Shown here: piece by piece, positions 18,590 to 27,800 of the stretch
How the letters are laid out: each line of letters opens with the position of its first letter
Position numbering within the stretch: position 1 is the stretch's first letter
Assembly (NCBI RefSeq): GCF_037126285.1
Contig: NZ_CP147012.1
Coordinates: 992,001 to 1,056,000 of the forward strand
Reading direction: 5' to 3'
Origin: Bernardetia sp. MNP-M8
Lineage (GTDB): Bacteria > Bacteroidota > Bacteroidia > Cytophagales > Bernardetiaceae
Length of the DNA stretch: 64,000 bases
Translations under genes and position numbers: made by a program
Notes under the pieces: model-generated
Told to the model about the DNA's origin: nothing
Seen by the model: only the letters and a program-made list of their open reading frames with translations
The model's database searches: none

Positions 18590-18632
18590 AGTCTGTATAT
18601 TGATTTTTTGTGAGTGTAAAAAATGATATAGA

Positions 18633-18640
18633 CAAAAATA
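18633..18640 (-). promoter_or_regulatory. Candidate -7 element of sucD
   Basis: TATTTTTG on the minus strand matches TAnnTTTG, 44 bases upstream of the sucD ATG and inside the rejected N-terminal extension. Confidence 0.35.
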
Positions 18641-18950
18641 CCTTTTATTTTGATAAAATAATAATCTTAGAAATAGAATTATTGAAAATATCGTTGATAA
18701 GGACACCAACAACAAAGGATATTCTTATATTCAAATTATAAAAACACTCATTTCAAGGTTACAAGTCAAGTTAGAAATTTTTCTTTTTTAGTTTATTTCT
18801 TTTGGAAAAACTAGTTTTTCAATTCAAAAAATCATTGAATCTGTTTAAAGTTTATCAATAGTTTAAATTATACTTTAACTATTGTCAGAATTTACTTTGA
18901 TAAAAACTACTGATAAAGTTTTTTAATTGAACATAAAAATTTAAACATTA
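18641..18950. other. Gene-free stretch between sucD and the SDR gene
   Basis: No convincing frame is present. It holds a copy of the GACACCAACAACA motif (18702-18714, second copy at 28765), an imperfect hairpin CAATAGTT/AACTATTG at 18856-18884, and a weak AAAAACT/AGTTTTT hairpin at 18902-18925 with a minus-strand T run that may terminate the SDR transcript. Confidence 0.4.
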
Positions 18951-19706
18951 TTAATTTCTTCCTGCCATAACTCCACCATCAATATCCCAAATAGCTCCTG
19001 TAACCCAAGAACTTTTATCTGTAAGTAAAAAATAAATGGTTTGAGCAATTTCCTGTGGTCTGCCAACTCTTCCAATAGGGTGGAATCCATTAAAACCTTG
19101 CAAATTTTCTTCAATTTTATCTTTTTCCATAAATGCACCATAAATAGGTGTCACTACAACAGCAGGTGAAACAGCATTTACTCGTATATTATAATCAGCT
19201 AACTCCATTGCCAAGTGTTGTGTGAAGCTATGCAAACCTGCTTTTGCCATTGAGTAAGCTGAAGAAGGAGTAGCTTTGATTGCTTGTCTTGCCCACATAG
19301 AACCAATATTTACGATAGAGCCTTCTCCATTTTTTGCCATTACTTGAGCTACTGATTGAGTAATAAAGAAAAAGGCTTTATTAAAATTATGATAAATCTC
19401 ATAATCTTCTTCTTGATGCTCTAAAAATGGCTTTGGACTAAAATAACCTGCTGCATTGACTAAGTATTTTAAGTTTGGATACAGGCTAGAAATATTTTTT
19501 GAAAAACCAGTTACTTTTTCAAAGTCTGATAAATCTAACTCTACACCTTTTACACTTCCTAATTTTGATAATTCTTTGATGGTTTGGTCTAGTTGTTTGT
19601 CAGGTCTGCCAATAATGATAACTTCGTTTCCATCTTTTAACAATAGTTCTGCTGTACTTCTACCCATTCCTGTTGTTCCACCTACTATAATTGCTTGCTT
19701 TGTCAT
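18951..19706 (-). CDS. SDR-family oxidoreductase
   Basis: A 251-residue classical short-chain dehydrogenase. It has the cofactor motif VGGTTGMGRS near 8 (TGxxxGxG type with the first Gly kept), VNAAG near 87, the active-site Ser in IGSMWAR and the Tyr/Lys pair in SAYSMAKAG. The C-terminal VTGAIWDIDGGVMAGRN is typical of the family. An acidic residue expected for NAD(H) preference is not seen at the end of strand 2, where IIGRPDK carries an Arg; this favours NADP(H). The substrate is unknown. The AraC-type regulator 90 bases upstream on the same strand probably controls or accompanies it. Confidence 0.85.
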   Translation of the reverse strand: MTKQAIIVGGTTGMGRSTAELLLKDGNEVIIIGRPDKQLDQTIKELSKLGSVKGVELDLSDFEKVTGFSKNISSLYPNLKYLVNAAGYFSPKPFLEHQEEDYEIYHNFNKAFFFITQSVAQVMAKNGEGSIVNIGSMWARQAIKATPSSAYSMAKAGLHSFTQHLAMELADYNIRVNAVSPAVVVTPIYGAFMEKDKIEENLQGFNGFHPIGRVGRPQEIAQTIYFLLTDKSSWVTGAIWDIDGGVMAGRN

Positions 19707-19796
19707 ATTTGAATTGATTTAATGGTTAATAATATGACACAAAGTTGAGGCTTTCAGTGCAGAGAAAATGGTAAATTAGGGAAAAGGAATGATAAA

Positions 19797-20681
19797 TTAC
19801 AGAAATTGCTTTTGAAATTCTTTTGGAGTAAGAGAAGAGTGCTTCTTAAAATATTTAGTGAAATAAGTAGCTTCTTCAAACCCTAATTGATACCCAATTT
19901 CTTTTATACTCAAATTTGTATTTGAAAGTAAACGTTTGGCTTCTAGTATCTTTCTTTTATGGATAAAATTAGCAGGTGTTTCATGAAGATATTTTTTTGA
20001 AATATTTGTCAGTGTTTTATCACTAATTCCTAATGACTCACTAAAATAGGAGACTGTTTTAAACTCATTTTTAGACTCTATAACCATTTTTTTGAAGCGC
20101 ATTACTAGCTCAAAATTATAATCTATTTTTAAGTCATTCAAATTTATCTCTTGGTCTGACTGTGACCATTTCAGTCTTTCAAGATTTAGTAAAAACACTT
20201 GAAAGTAATGATAAATTTGCTCTTTATAACCTCGCTTTTTAGTTTCTATTTCATTAATTAACTTCTTTGTCAGATATTCAAAATCAGGTATCTTATCTTC
20301 TGAAAGAATTATGAATGGTTGTCCTGACTCATTGAAAATTTTATATTGAATTAGATTAAAAGAGTCTTTTTCTTCTTTATTTAGAAAAAAATCATTAAAA
20401 TGAAATAGATAACCATCATTTTCAGAATCTTTACAAAAATAATGTACTTGTCCTTCCGAAAGGAAAAAAATAGAATTTTTAGGATGTAAATATTCCACAT
20501 AATCCACAAAATGCTTTCCTTTATTTTTAAACCAAATCACTTGAAAAAAAGTATGTACATGTGGCTTAAAGCAATGTTGTATGTTTTTTTCACAATATAG
20601 TTTGGAGGCATTAATATCAAGTTGCAATTTAGAATAATTGTCTTTGTGTAAATGATATTTTTTGAGTGGATTCTCATTCAT
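19797..20681 (-). CDS. AraC-family transcriptional regulator
   Basis: The 294-residue protein has an AraC-type sensor half with a cupin-like start (CFKPHVHTFFQVIWFKNKGKH near 37) and a C-terminal double helix-turn-helix (about 195-294) containing ESLGISDKTLTNISKKYL, the linker helix TPANFIHKRKILEAKRLL and NLSIKEIGYQLGFEEATYF with KKHSSLTPKEFQ. The second HTH is the best conserved part of the family and is intact. It probably responds to a small molecule and acts on the SDR gene that follows on the same strand, or on itself. No operator can be named. Confidence 0.88.
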   Translation of the reverse strand: MNENPLKKYHLHKDNYSKLQLDINASKLYCEKNIQHCFKPHVHTFFQVIWFKNKGKHFVDYVEYLHPKNSIFFLSEGQVHYFCKDSENDGYLFHFNDFFLNKEEKDSFNLIQYKIFNESGQPFIILSEDKIPDFEYLTKKLINEIETKKRGYKEQIYHYFQVFLLNLERLKWSQSDQEINLNDLKIDYNFELVMRFKKMVIESKNEFKTVSYFSESLGISDKTLTNISKKYLHETPANFIHKRKILEAKRLLSNTNLSIKEIGYQLGFEEATYFTKYFKKHSSLTPKEFQKQFL

Positions 20682-20801
20682 TGACTAGTTTATTGTAGTT
20701 TTTAATTTCTTTCTTTAAAATCTTCTTTAATCATATAAAGAAAATCATTAAGATTCAAGATTATGTTCTAAAGTAAAGCATATTAATTTTAGTAATCGAA
20801 C

Positions 20802-21425
20802 TCACTCATTCTTCAAATGGTCTAAATACAATATTCCATCAAGGTGATCTATTTCGTGTTGAAAGATAACAGAAGTAAAACCATCGACAATTTCTTGATG
20901 CACTTTTCCGTCTAAAGTCTGGTATTCAATCGTTATTTTGTCTGGACGAATTACTTTTTCTCTACGGTCTGGAATAGAAAGACAGCCTTCCATTGTTTCT
21001 TTTACTTCTTCACCATATTTGATGATTTTTGGATTGATATAGACTTCAAAAGGCATTTCTTCTTCCTCTTTATCAAAACGTTTGACCCAAATAATGCGTT
21101 TATTTATGCCTACTTGTGGCGCAGCAATTCCCACACCCATCGAACTAGGATGACGAACAGTTTTGAAAAGTCGGTGTACAAAATAATGAATTGTTGTGTC
21201 TGTGGGGTTAAATTTTACTTCTTGACAATTCTTTCTCAAAAATATAGAATCCTCTTTATTGGTAATTTTCCAAACACGCATCGCTTGACTAGAATCTTGC
21301 TCATAAATCAATTTTAGTTCTTCTTTTGAAAAAAATGAAGTGCTAGAATTAGATGGCAAACTTGTCTTACAAGAGTTGAAAATAATTAACACTAATAGAA
21401 AAAGGAAAAGGTAATTTGATTTCAT
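20802..21425 (-). CDS. Peptide deformylase with lipoprotein signal
   Basis: From the ATG at 21425 this is a 207-residue peptide deformylase. All three metal and active-site motifs are intact: GVGIAAPQVG (motif 1), EGCLSIPD (metal Cys) and QHEIDHLDG (two metal His and catalytic Glu). The unusual part is the N-terminus, MKSNYLFLFLLVLIIFNSC, a convincing lipoprotein signal with the acylated Cys at 19. Ordinary deformylases act on nascent chains in the cytosol. This one should be exported and lipid-anchored, where no formyl-Met nascent chain exists; it may deformylate secreted N-formyl peptides or act otherwise. The next eight upstream codons (start 21449) would only lengthen the signal. A cytosolic def is not in the window. 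Confidence 0.88.
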   Translation of the reverse strand: MKSNYLFLFLLVLIIFNSCKTSLPSNSSTSFFSKEELKLIYEQDSSQAMRVWKITNKEDSIFLRKNCQEVKFNPTDTTIHYFVHRLFKTVRHPSSMGVGIAAPQVGINKRIIWVKRFDKEEEEMPFEVYINPKIIKYGEEVKETMEGCLSIPDRREKVIRPDKITIEYQTLDGKVHQEIVDGFTSVIFQHEIDHLDGILYLDHLKNE

Positions 21426-21486
21426 TGTAATTGAATAAATGATTTGCATATATGAACAACTACAAATTTCTGTAAATTACTTGTAT

Positions 21487-21560
21487 AAACGAAACCCACA
21501 ATTAAAATTGTGGTAAAACAGCATGTTGTATTTCCCATAACTAACTTTATGAGTTTCGTT
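21487..21560. other. Multi-hairpin inverted-repeat element
   Basis: Outer arms AAACGAAAC (21487-21495) and GTTTCGTTT (about 21552-21561) enclose a perfect inner hairpin CCACAATT-AA-AATTGTGG (21496-21513), a weak ACAGCATGTTGT pair and CATAA/TTATG. The plus strand ends in a T run. It could be a small structured RNA, a terminator or a miniature repeat. It lies between the start of the deformylase gene and the end of the barrel-protein gene, both on the minus strand. Confidence 0.5.
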
Positions 21561-21629
21561 TTTTAACTACGTCAGTAAAGAGTACAAATTTAAGAAACTA
21601 CTAGCATCAAAGTAAAGTAAGAAACAAAA

Positions 21630-21666
21630 AAATAAGCAACTACAAGATTATTGTAATTGCTTATTT
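21630..21666 (-). terminator. Terminator after the sigma/anti-sigma/barrel operon
   Basis: A 16-bp stem with one G-T pair (21630-21645 with 21651-21666) and a minus-strand T run, 155 bases past the end of the barrel-protein gene. Confidence 0.7.
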
Positions 21667-21820
21667 TTAATTAATTGGAAGAGATATTTGTTCGATTATT
21701 TAATTTATAGCTGGTTTTTAATAAATTTAGATTTTAGAAGTTAGAGAGAAATACGAAATTTTAAAAATACAATTCTAAAATTCTACCTTGTTTTTAATTC
21801 TAACTTCATAAAATGTTTTT

Positions 21821-22900
21821 TTAAAGTCTTACTCCAAAGCTAAAAGCATTTAGTTTTGGTAAATCAGAGTTTTCTGTAAAAAGCGTATTGATGTCATAAT
21901 TAAAGAAAAGACGAAGTCCACTATCAAATTTATCTTCTCCAATTCCAATTTCAGCTCTTACACCATATCTCCAATCGTTTAAACGAAAGTTAGAGTGTTC
22001 TTTATCTTTCTGACGGTCACCACTTTCGTGATAAACAATTTTGGTATAACTTCCCACTCTATATCCTGCATAACCACCAAATGCTAATTTTAAACCTCTC
22101 TTATTATTTTCTGCAAAATCCAAATGAATCATGAGAGGAATATTAACATAAGCAGCAGTTAGTTTTGACTTATCCAAAGAACTTTCATATTCAGGAAACT
22201 CAACTCCATCTCTTGTTTCTAAGGCATAATTATCTCCTGAAAACATAAAATTGTTCCAAGATGCTTCTAAGCCATATTGTACTAAAAGAGGACTTTTCTT
22301 TCCACCAATTTGAGTTTTGAACATTGTTCCGAAAGCAAAGTAGCGAGAACCCCAAGAGCGTAATTCGTATGGTTTTCCTGTTGGTGTTTCCCCAAAATTT
22401 CCATTTTGAAAGTAGTTATTCAATCCAAAATCAATTGGAATTTGATGACGAGTTCTTGTCCAAAAAGTATTTTTGTCATCTTTGTCATCATCATCTCTTT
22501 CGATACGAATTCCTCTTGAACCAATAATGATAGTCCGTGTTTTGGTCTTTTCTTCTACTTCAAAAGAATCTTCTTTATCTTGAGAATCCACTTCAATTTC
22601 AGTTTCTTCTTCACTTGTTGTTTCAATTTTACCATTATTTTGATGTGCTTCTTCAAGATAATTGGCTGTTCTTTCCATAATCAGATTCCAGTCAAGATTA
22701 CGAATTTCTTTTGCATCTTTTGGATTCTGAATATAGACAGTTACCTTACTACTATCACCAAAATCAATAAGTACAGTGTCAGCTTGAGATTGAGCAGAAG
22801 AGAATGAAACACTAGAGAGTGTAAATATTCCAACTAATAAAACCCATAGAGAGGTTCTCTTTAAAGTAGAACTAAACGAATTAATCTGCTTGCGTTTCAT
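21821..22900 (-). CDS. Outer-membrane beta-barrel protein
   Basis: The ATG at 22900 gives MKRKQINSF..., a signal peptide ending FSSAQSQ, and 359 residues. After a short acidic, charged linker (about 85-150, with EETEIEVDSQDKED and IERDDDDKDDK) comes a barrel-like region of alternating strands ending LNAFSFGVRL, with the terminal aromatic-x-hydrophobic pattern of outer-membrane barrels (AFGGYAGYRVGSYTK, WRYGVRAEIGIG). The function is unknown. It is the third gene of an ECF-sigma operon and overlaps the anti-sigma gene by 20 bases, so it is probably made together with them; it could be the target or the sensor of that system. Confidence 0.75.
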   Translation of the reverse strand: MKRKQINSFSSTLKRTSLWVLLVGIFTLSSVSFSSAQSQADTVLIDFGDSSKVTVYIQNPKDAKEIRNLDWNLIMERTANYLEEAHQNNGKIETTSEEETEIEVDSQDKEDSFEVEEKTKTRTIIIGSRGIRIERDDDDKDDKNTFWTRTRHQIPIDFGLNNYFQNGNFGETPTGKPYELRSWGSRYFAFGTMFKTQIGGKKSPLLVQYGLEASWNNFMFSGDNYALETRDGVEFPEYESSLDKSKLTAAYVNIPLMIHLDFAENNKRGLKLAFGGYAGYRVGSYTKIVYHESGDRQKDKEHSNFRLNDWRYGVRAEIGIGEDKFDSGLRLFFNYDINTLFTENSDLPKLNAFSFGVRL

Positions 22901-23867
22901 TGTTCTGATCGGATTGATTAGTAGTTGTTTTTTGGGTTGCTTTTTCATTTTCATTATTCGGAAGTATATTTTGTAAATTAACTTTTTTGCCAGATTTCAA
23001 ATTCCAAACTTCTTTCAATACCGTTTTTGCTTTATCAAACTGTGAAGGATTCTGATTTGTATCAAATCCTGTTGCTTGACTTGTAGCATTCATCATATTT
23101 TCGTTCTTCCCTACCTTAATAGTAATAGCAACAGTCTGATTATCAACATTTAACCTGTGAATATCTGAATTTTGCTTTTCTTTTTTAAGAGATGAATTTG
23201 AATTATGAACTACAAAATCACTTGCCCAAACATTCTCTGAAATGTGTGTACTTGGATTTGTGAATGCTTTAGTATTCATTTTATCCTGTGAGTTGTGATT
23301 CTTGATTTTAGTTTGGTCTTTTTCAAGACTAGCTACTGCTTTTTCAATATGATTTTGAGGAATAACTCCTTTTATCTTTTGAGTTTTAGAAACAGTATTT
23401 ATTTTATTAATTGTTGGGGGTATTTGTTGCTTATCAGATGCGACTACATTTGAAGAGGTTGCTTCTGTATGTTGAATTTTCTCATTATTTTTTTCTAACT
23501 CTTTTAATGAGGAATTAACAGACGCTATACCTTCTGTTTTATCAAAATCTGTTACAATTTCTACTTTATCAGAATCTGCAATTCTATTTGTATTTATATT
23601 ATTTGAATCAGAAGGGGTAAAAAAGACAGCCCAAATCAAAAGTGATGCAGCTACACCACTTACAGCTGACCAGATAGGAAGGTAAGAGCGTTTTGTAATT
23701 GTTTTTGTAATGGGAGTTAAAGTTTCTTCTTTTTTATCTGCTAACCCGTGCTGAACTCTTCTCCAAATATGGTCTTCGGTAGGAACAGCATGATTTTGCA
23801 GAGCCTCTCTAAAAAGAAGATCTAAATCAGAATCATTTCCAGAAAAATTATTTTTTTGATTGTCCAT
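22881..23867 (-). CDS. Putative membrane anti-sigma factor
   Basis: This 328-residue protein follows the ECF sigma gene by 95 bases. It has a cytoplasmic N-terminal region of about 67 residues (LDLLFREALQNHAVPTEDHIWRRVQ, a helix pattern seen in Bacteroidota anti-sigma-like proteins), one membrane helix (about 68-87, LPIWSAVSGVAASLLIWAVF) and a long low-complexity periplasmic part rich in Asn, Lys, Thr and Gln. No zinc-binding HxxxCxxC motif is present, so it is not a ZAS-type anti-sigma. The anti-sigma role is inferred from position and topology. Its end overlaps the barrel gene by 20 bases. Confidence 0.65.
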   Translation of the reverse strand: MDNQKNNFSGNDSDLDLLFREALQNHAVPTEDHIWRRVQHGLADKKEETLTPITKTITKRSYLPIWSAVSGVAASLLIWAVFFTPSDSNNINTNRIADSDKVEIVTDFDKTEGIASVNSSLKELEKNNEKIQHTEATSSNVVASDKQQIPPTINKINTVSKTQKIKGVIPQNHIEKAVASLEKDQTKIKNHNSQDKMNTKAFTNPSTHISENVWASDFVVHNSNSSLKKEKQNSDIHRLNVDNQTVAITIKVGKNENMMNATSQATGFDTNQNPSQFDKAKTVLKEVWNLKSGKKVNLQNILPNNENEKATQKTTTNQSDQNNETQAD

Positions 23868-23962
23868 AGGACTTATATTAGTTAAAAGGTGTTTTGAAAA
23901 CCTTATGTAAAAGACTAATTTTTTATTGTTGTATTTTTATTTCTGTCATCCGTTTGAGCAAT

Positions 23963-24571
23963 TTAAAGCACAAAACTTTGAACAGATTGATTATTTTGAG
24001 TTGTGTTATTATCTATTTGTTCCAACCATTTTTTCAGTAATGCCCTTGCTCTGCTAAGTTGAGATTTTGACGTATTTTCAGAAATACCCAATTCTTCGGC
24101 AATTTCTTTATGTGAAAATCCTTCAATGGCGTACATATTAAAAACAGTTCGGTATCCGTCAGGTAATTGTCTTACTAAAGTGAGCAAATCATTGGTTTCT
24201 AAAGTTGTAGAAGCTGGATTATTTTTTCCTTTATAATCTGCATTTTCTATTTCTTCCATAAACACTTTTTTGCGTTTTCGGATAAGTCCTAGAGCTTCAT
24301 TACTGACAATTCTGCGAATCCAACCTTCAAAACTTCCTTCGCCTTTAAAGCTATCTAAATGTTCGAACACTTTCATAAAAGCAGACACTAGCACATCTTC
24401 GGCTTCATGATGATTGCCTACATAACGCAAAGCGACACCGAACATTTTGCCAGAATGCTGTTCATAAAGTTGTTTTTGAGCTTTACTACTGCCATTTTTA
24501 CAGGCTTCTATCAGTTCGCTTTCTGATAAATCTTGAGTAGAGCGTTCTTTATTGCGAAGAAATCCGAACAT
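23963..24571 (-). CDS. ECF RNA polymerase sigma factor
   Basis: A 202-residue sigma-70-family ECF factor. Region 2 is seen in LYEQHSGKMFGVALRYVGN, EAEDVLVSAFMKVFEHLDSF and GWIRRIVSNEAL (about 35-110); region 4 in YRTVFNMYAIEGFSHKEIAEELG followed by ISENTSKSQLSRARALLKK (about 140-190). Regions 1.1 and 3 are absent, as expected. It heads a three-gene minus-strand set with a membrane protein and an outer-membrane barrel protein, a layout typical of cell-envelope signalling. It diverges from the large sensor phosphatase gene at 24865; the 293 bases between hold no further gene. Confidence 0.92.
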   Translation of the reverse strand: MFGFLRNKERSTQDLSESELIEACKNGSSKAQKQLYEQHSGKMFGVALRYVGNHHEAEDVLVSAFMKVFEHLDSFKGEGSFEGWIRRIVSNEALGLIRKRKKVFMEEIENADYKGKNNPASTTLETNDLLTLVRQLPDGYRTVFNMYAIEGFSHKEIAEELGISENTSKSQLSRARALLKKWLEQIDNNTTQNNQSVQSFVL

Positions 24572-24864
24572 AAAATTATTTCATAAAAAAGGTTGAATAC
24601 GTATTTATATTTTTCAAAAAAATACGTCAGATTAAGTTGTTTTTGTTTCTTGCTTAATTAGATGCCGAATGTTTTGAAAAGGTTGCACCAAGAATAAAAA
24701 ATTTAATAAAAAAGGTAAAATAACTCCATCCCGTTTTTTGGACATAGCAATATTTTAACCTTGCAAAGACAGAAAAAAACCTACTCAAATAAATTGGAAA
24801 TTTAACTAATTTTATGTAGTTTGGAGGTAGATAAAATTCTCCTTTTTATGCACCTTTTTATTTT

Positions 24865-27800
24865 ATGATAAAAGTACCCCATTTTCATTCTTTTTTTAAG
24901 TTTATTATAATTTCACTTCCCCTTTTAGCTTCCCTAAACTATAATAAAACCTATGCACAGACTGATATAGGCTTTAATGCAATGCCTTTTACCCGTTTTT
25001 ATTCTCCCAAAGAATATCAAGCAGGGGTAGTAAATTTATCTGTCAAAATAGACAAAAAGGGAATTATCTATTTTGCTAACACATCAGGAGTTTTACAGTT
25101 TGATGGAAAAAAATGGCGTACTATTGAAATCCCTAAAGTAAGTTTTGTCAGGACATTAGATATTAATGATAAAGGAGATGTATTTATTGGTGCTATTAAT
25201 CAAATAGGTAAGCTAGAAGCTGATTCAACAGGGAAATTAGAATTTGTCTCTCTTATTGAGTTACTAGAAGAAGAAGAACGAAACTTTGGAGAAGTTTGGA
25301 AAGTAAAATCTACTTCTAAAGGTACTTTTTTTGTCACCGATAAATATATATTTCGTTATAAAGATGGAAAAATTAATAAATGGCTAACAAAAGGAAAGGC
25401 TTTTTACTCCGTTTATTATGTAAATGATGAAGTATATATATTGGATAAGGGTTTTGGCTTGAGAAAATTAGAAGGCGATAAATTAAAACTTATTACTAAC
25501 GATGATTTGATAGTCAATAATGGTATTAGCTTTTTACTTCCTTATTCAAATCCAACAGAGAAAACAGAAAATGATGAAATATTAGTAGGAATAAAAGCCT
25601 CTTCTCTTCTTATCTATACACCTAACACAAATCAATTTAGGGTTTTTGAAACACAATTGACAGAGAATGAAATTAATTCTATGTACAATGGCACAATGGG
25701 AAAAGATGGTAATTATTACATATCTACCCTTCGATATGGACTCATTTGTATAAATTCATCAGGTAAAAAATTATTCCAGTTTTCACAAGCTGAAGGATTA
25801 GCTGATAAAGTGTATGAAATGGAATTTGATAGTCAACAAAATGCGTGGGTAGCTCTTGCAAAGGGAATGTCTAAACTAGAAATAGGTTCTCCATTTACTA
25901 AATATGGCGAGGACAGAGGAATATCAGGTATTGTGACTGATGCAACTACATACAATAACCAATTCTATATAAGTTCTACAAATGGTGTTTTTTATTATGA
26001 CACAGAACAAAACTATTTTCTTCCTTTAAAAGGAAACTCATATCAAACATGGATCATGAAGACATTGTCTTTAGATGATGATTCTTTATTTTTAGCAGCT
26101 ACTAACGTAGGAATCAATCAAATCACAAAAACATCTTGGAGTGAGTTGGAAAGTACAGAGAGTTCTATCAACCATTTCATTACATCTCCCAATATATCCA
26201 ATAGGATGTACATAGGACTTTCAAATAGTAAAGGAATCTATAAGTTAGACTTTTTACCAAAGAAAAAAGGCATTTTAAAACAAGTAGTTTCTAATTTAAC
26301 AATATTAGGTTTAGAAGCTCAAGATGATTTATTATTTGCAATTGATGGAGAAGATAAATTACATATTTATCAAGAAAAAGACACATTAGAAGAAAAAAGT
26401 ATAGAGTTTAATCATACCGTACATAACCTAGAAAAACATGACAACAAAATTTATGTTGCTACAGATTCATTAGTTTATGTATGGAAAAATAATACCTTTG
26501 AAATACATCAAACTATCAGTAAATTAGTAAAAGATAGCGAATATGTAGTAGAAATAAATGATATAGATAATGAAAATATTGTACTAAGAATAGGGGGAAT
26601 AGACAAAACAGATTATTATTTGTTCAATACAAAAAATAATACTTCAAAAAAACTACCTACTAACAGACTTACAGATAATTCTATTTCTATTTATATATTT
26701 ATAAATGCAGGGGGAACGATAAGTGAAACAGGTAAAATAGCCATAGGAACATCTGAAGGGTTATTCTATTTAGATGTAAAAAGTGAAAGTTATCAGAAAG
26801 CAGAGTTTAATGTATTTATCCGAAAAATAATGCAAGCTGATTCTCTACTTTTCATTGAAAATTATACAGAAAAAAATAATAACCCAGTATTAAATTATGA
26901 TCAAAATTCACTCACTTTTTTTTATAGCTCAAATAATTCGTTAGATGAACAAAATACAGTCTTTAGATATAGATTAAATGGTTATGACAAAAAATGGTCA
27001 GAATGGACAACAGAAACGAAAAAGGAATATACTAACCTAAATGCTGGAAAATATTCGTTTGAAGTAGAAGCAAAAAATACCTACGATACAAAAAGTAGAC
27101 TCACAAAATATGATTTTACAATCAAACCTCCTTTTTATAAAACACCTTTAGCTTTTATTTTATATTTTATTTTTGGTTCATTATTTATTTCTATTATGAT
27201 ATATGGAGGTATCCGTTATAATACAAGAAGATTAAAATATAAAAATCAAAAGCTAGAAGAAACTGTAAAAGAAAGGACATCTGAGCTTCAGCTTGCCAAT
27301 AGTGAATTAGAACAGCAGAAAGAAGAAGTTTTGATGCAAAAACAAAATATTGAAATTCAGAAAGAAGAATTAGAAAAATCATATCAAAATATTCAAACAC
27401 TTGCAGATATAGGACAACAGATTACAGCTACACTAGATTTAACAGAGCTTATTAGCATGCTTTATTCAAGTGTAAACAGCTTAATGCCAGCAGAAGGATT
27501 TGGAATAGGAGTTTTTAATTCTTATCGCCAACAGATTGACTTTAGAGGTTTTGTAGAAAAAGGTCAAATACTTCCTTTTAATTCTGACTCATTAGAAGAC
27601 ACTCAAAAACTAGCTGTTCAATGTTTTTTACAACAAAAAGAAATTTCTACAAATAATTTTGAAAAAAATTTTCCTGCTTCTCATACTCAAGAGGTAGAAG
27701 TAGGGGAACTTCCTCAATCATTGATTTATATACCTTTAATAGTACAAGAAAAATCTATTGGGGTACTAACTGTTCAAAGTTTTTCTAAAGACGCTTACCA

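Noticed and set aside
17702-18715. Longer sucD frame starting at 18715
   Set aside because: The 42 extra codons are hydrophobic, contain a TAnnTTTG element and have no counterpart in SucD; the ATG at 18589 gives the standard N-terminus.
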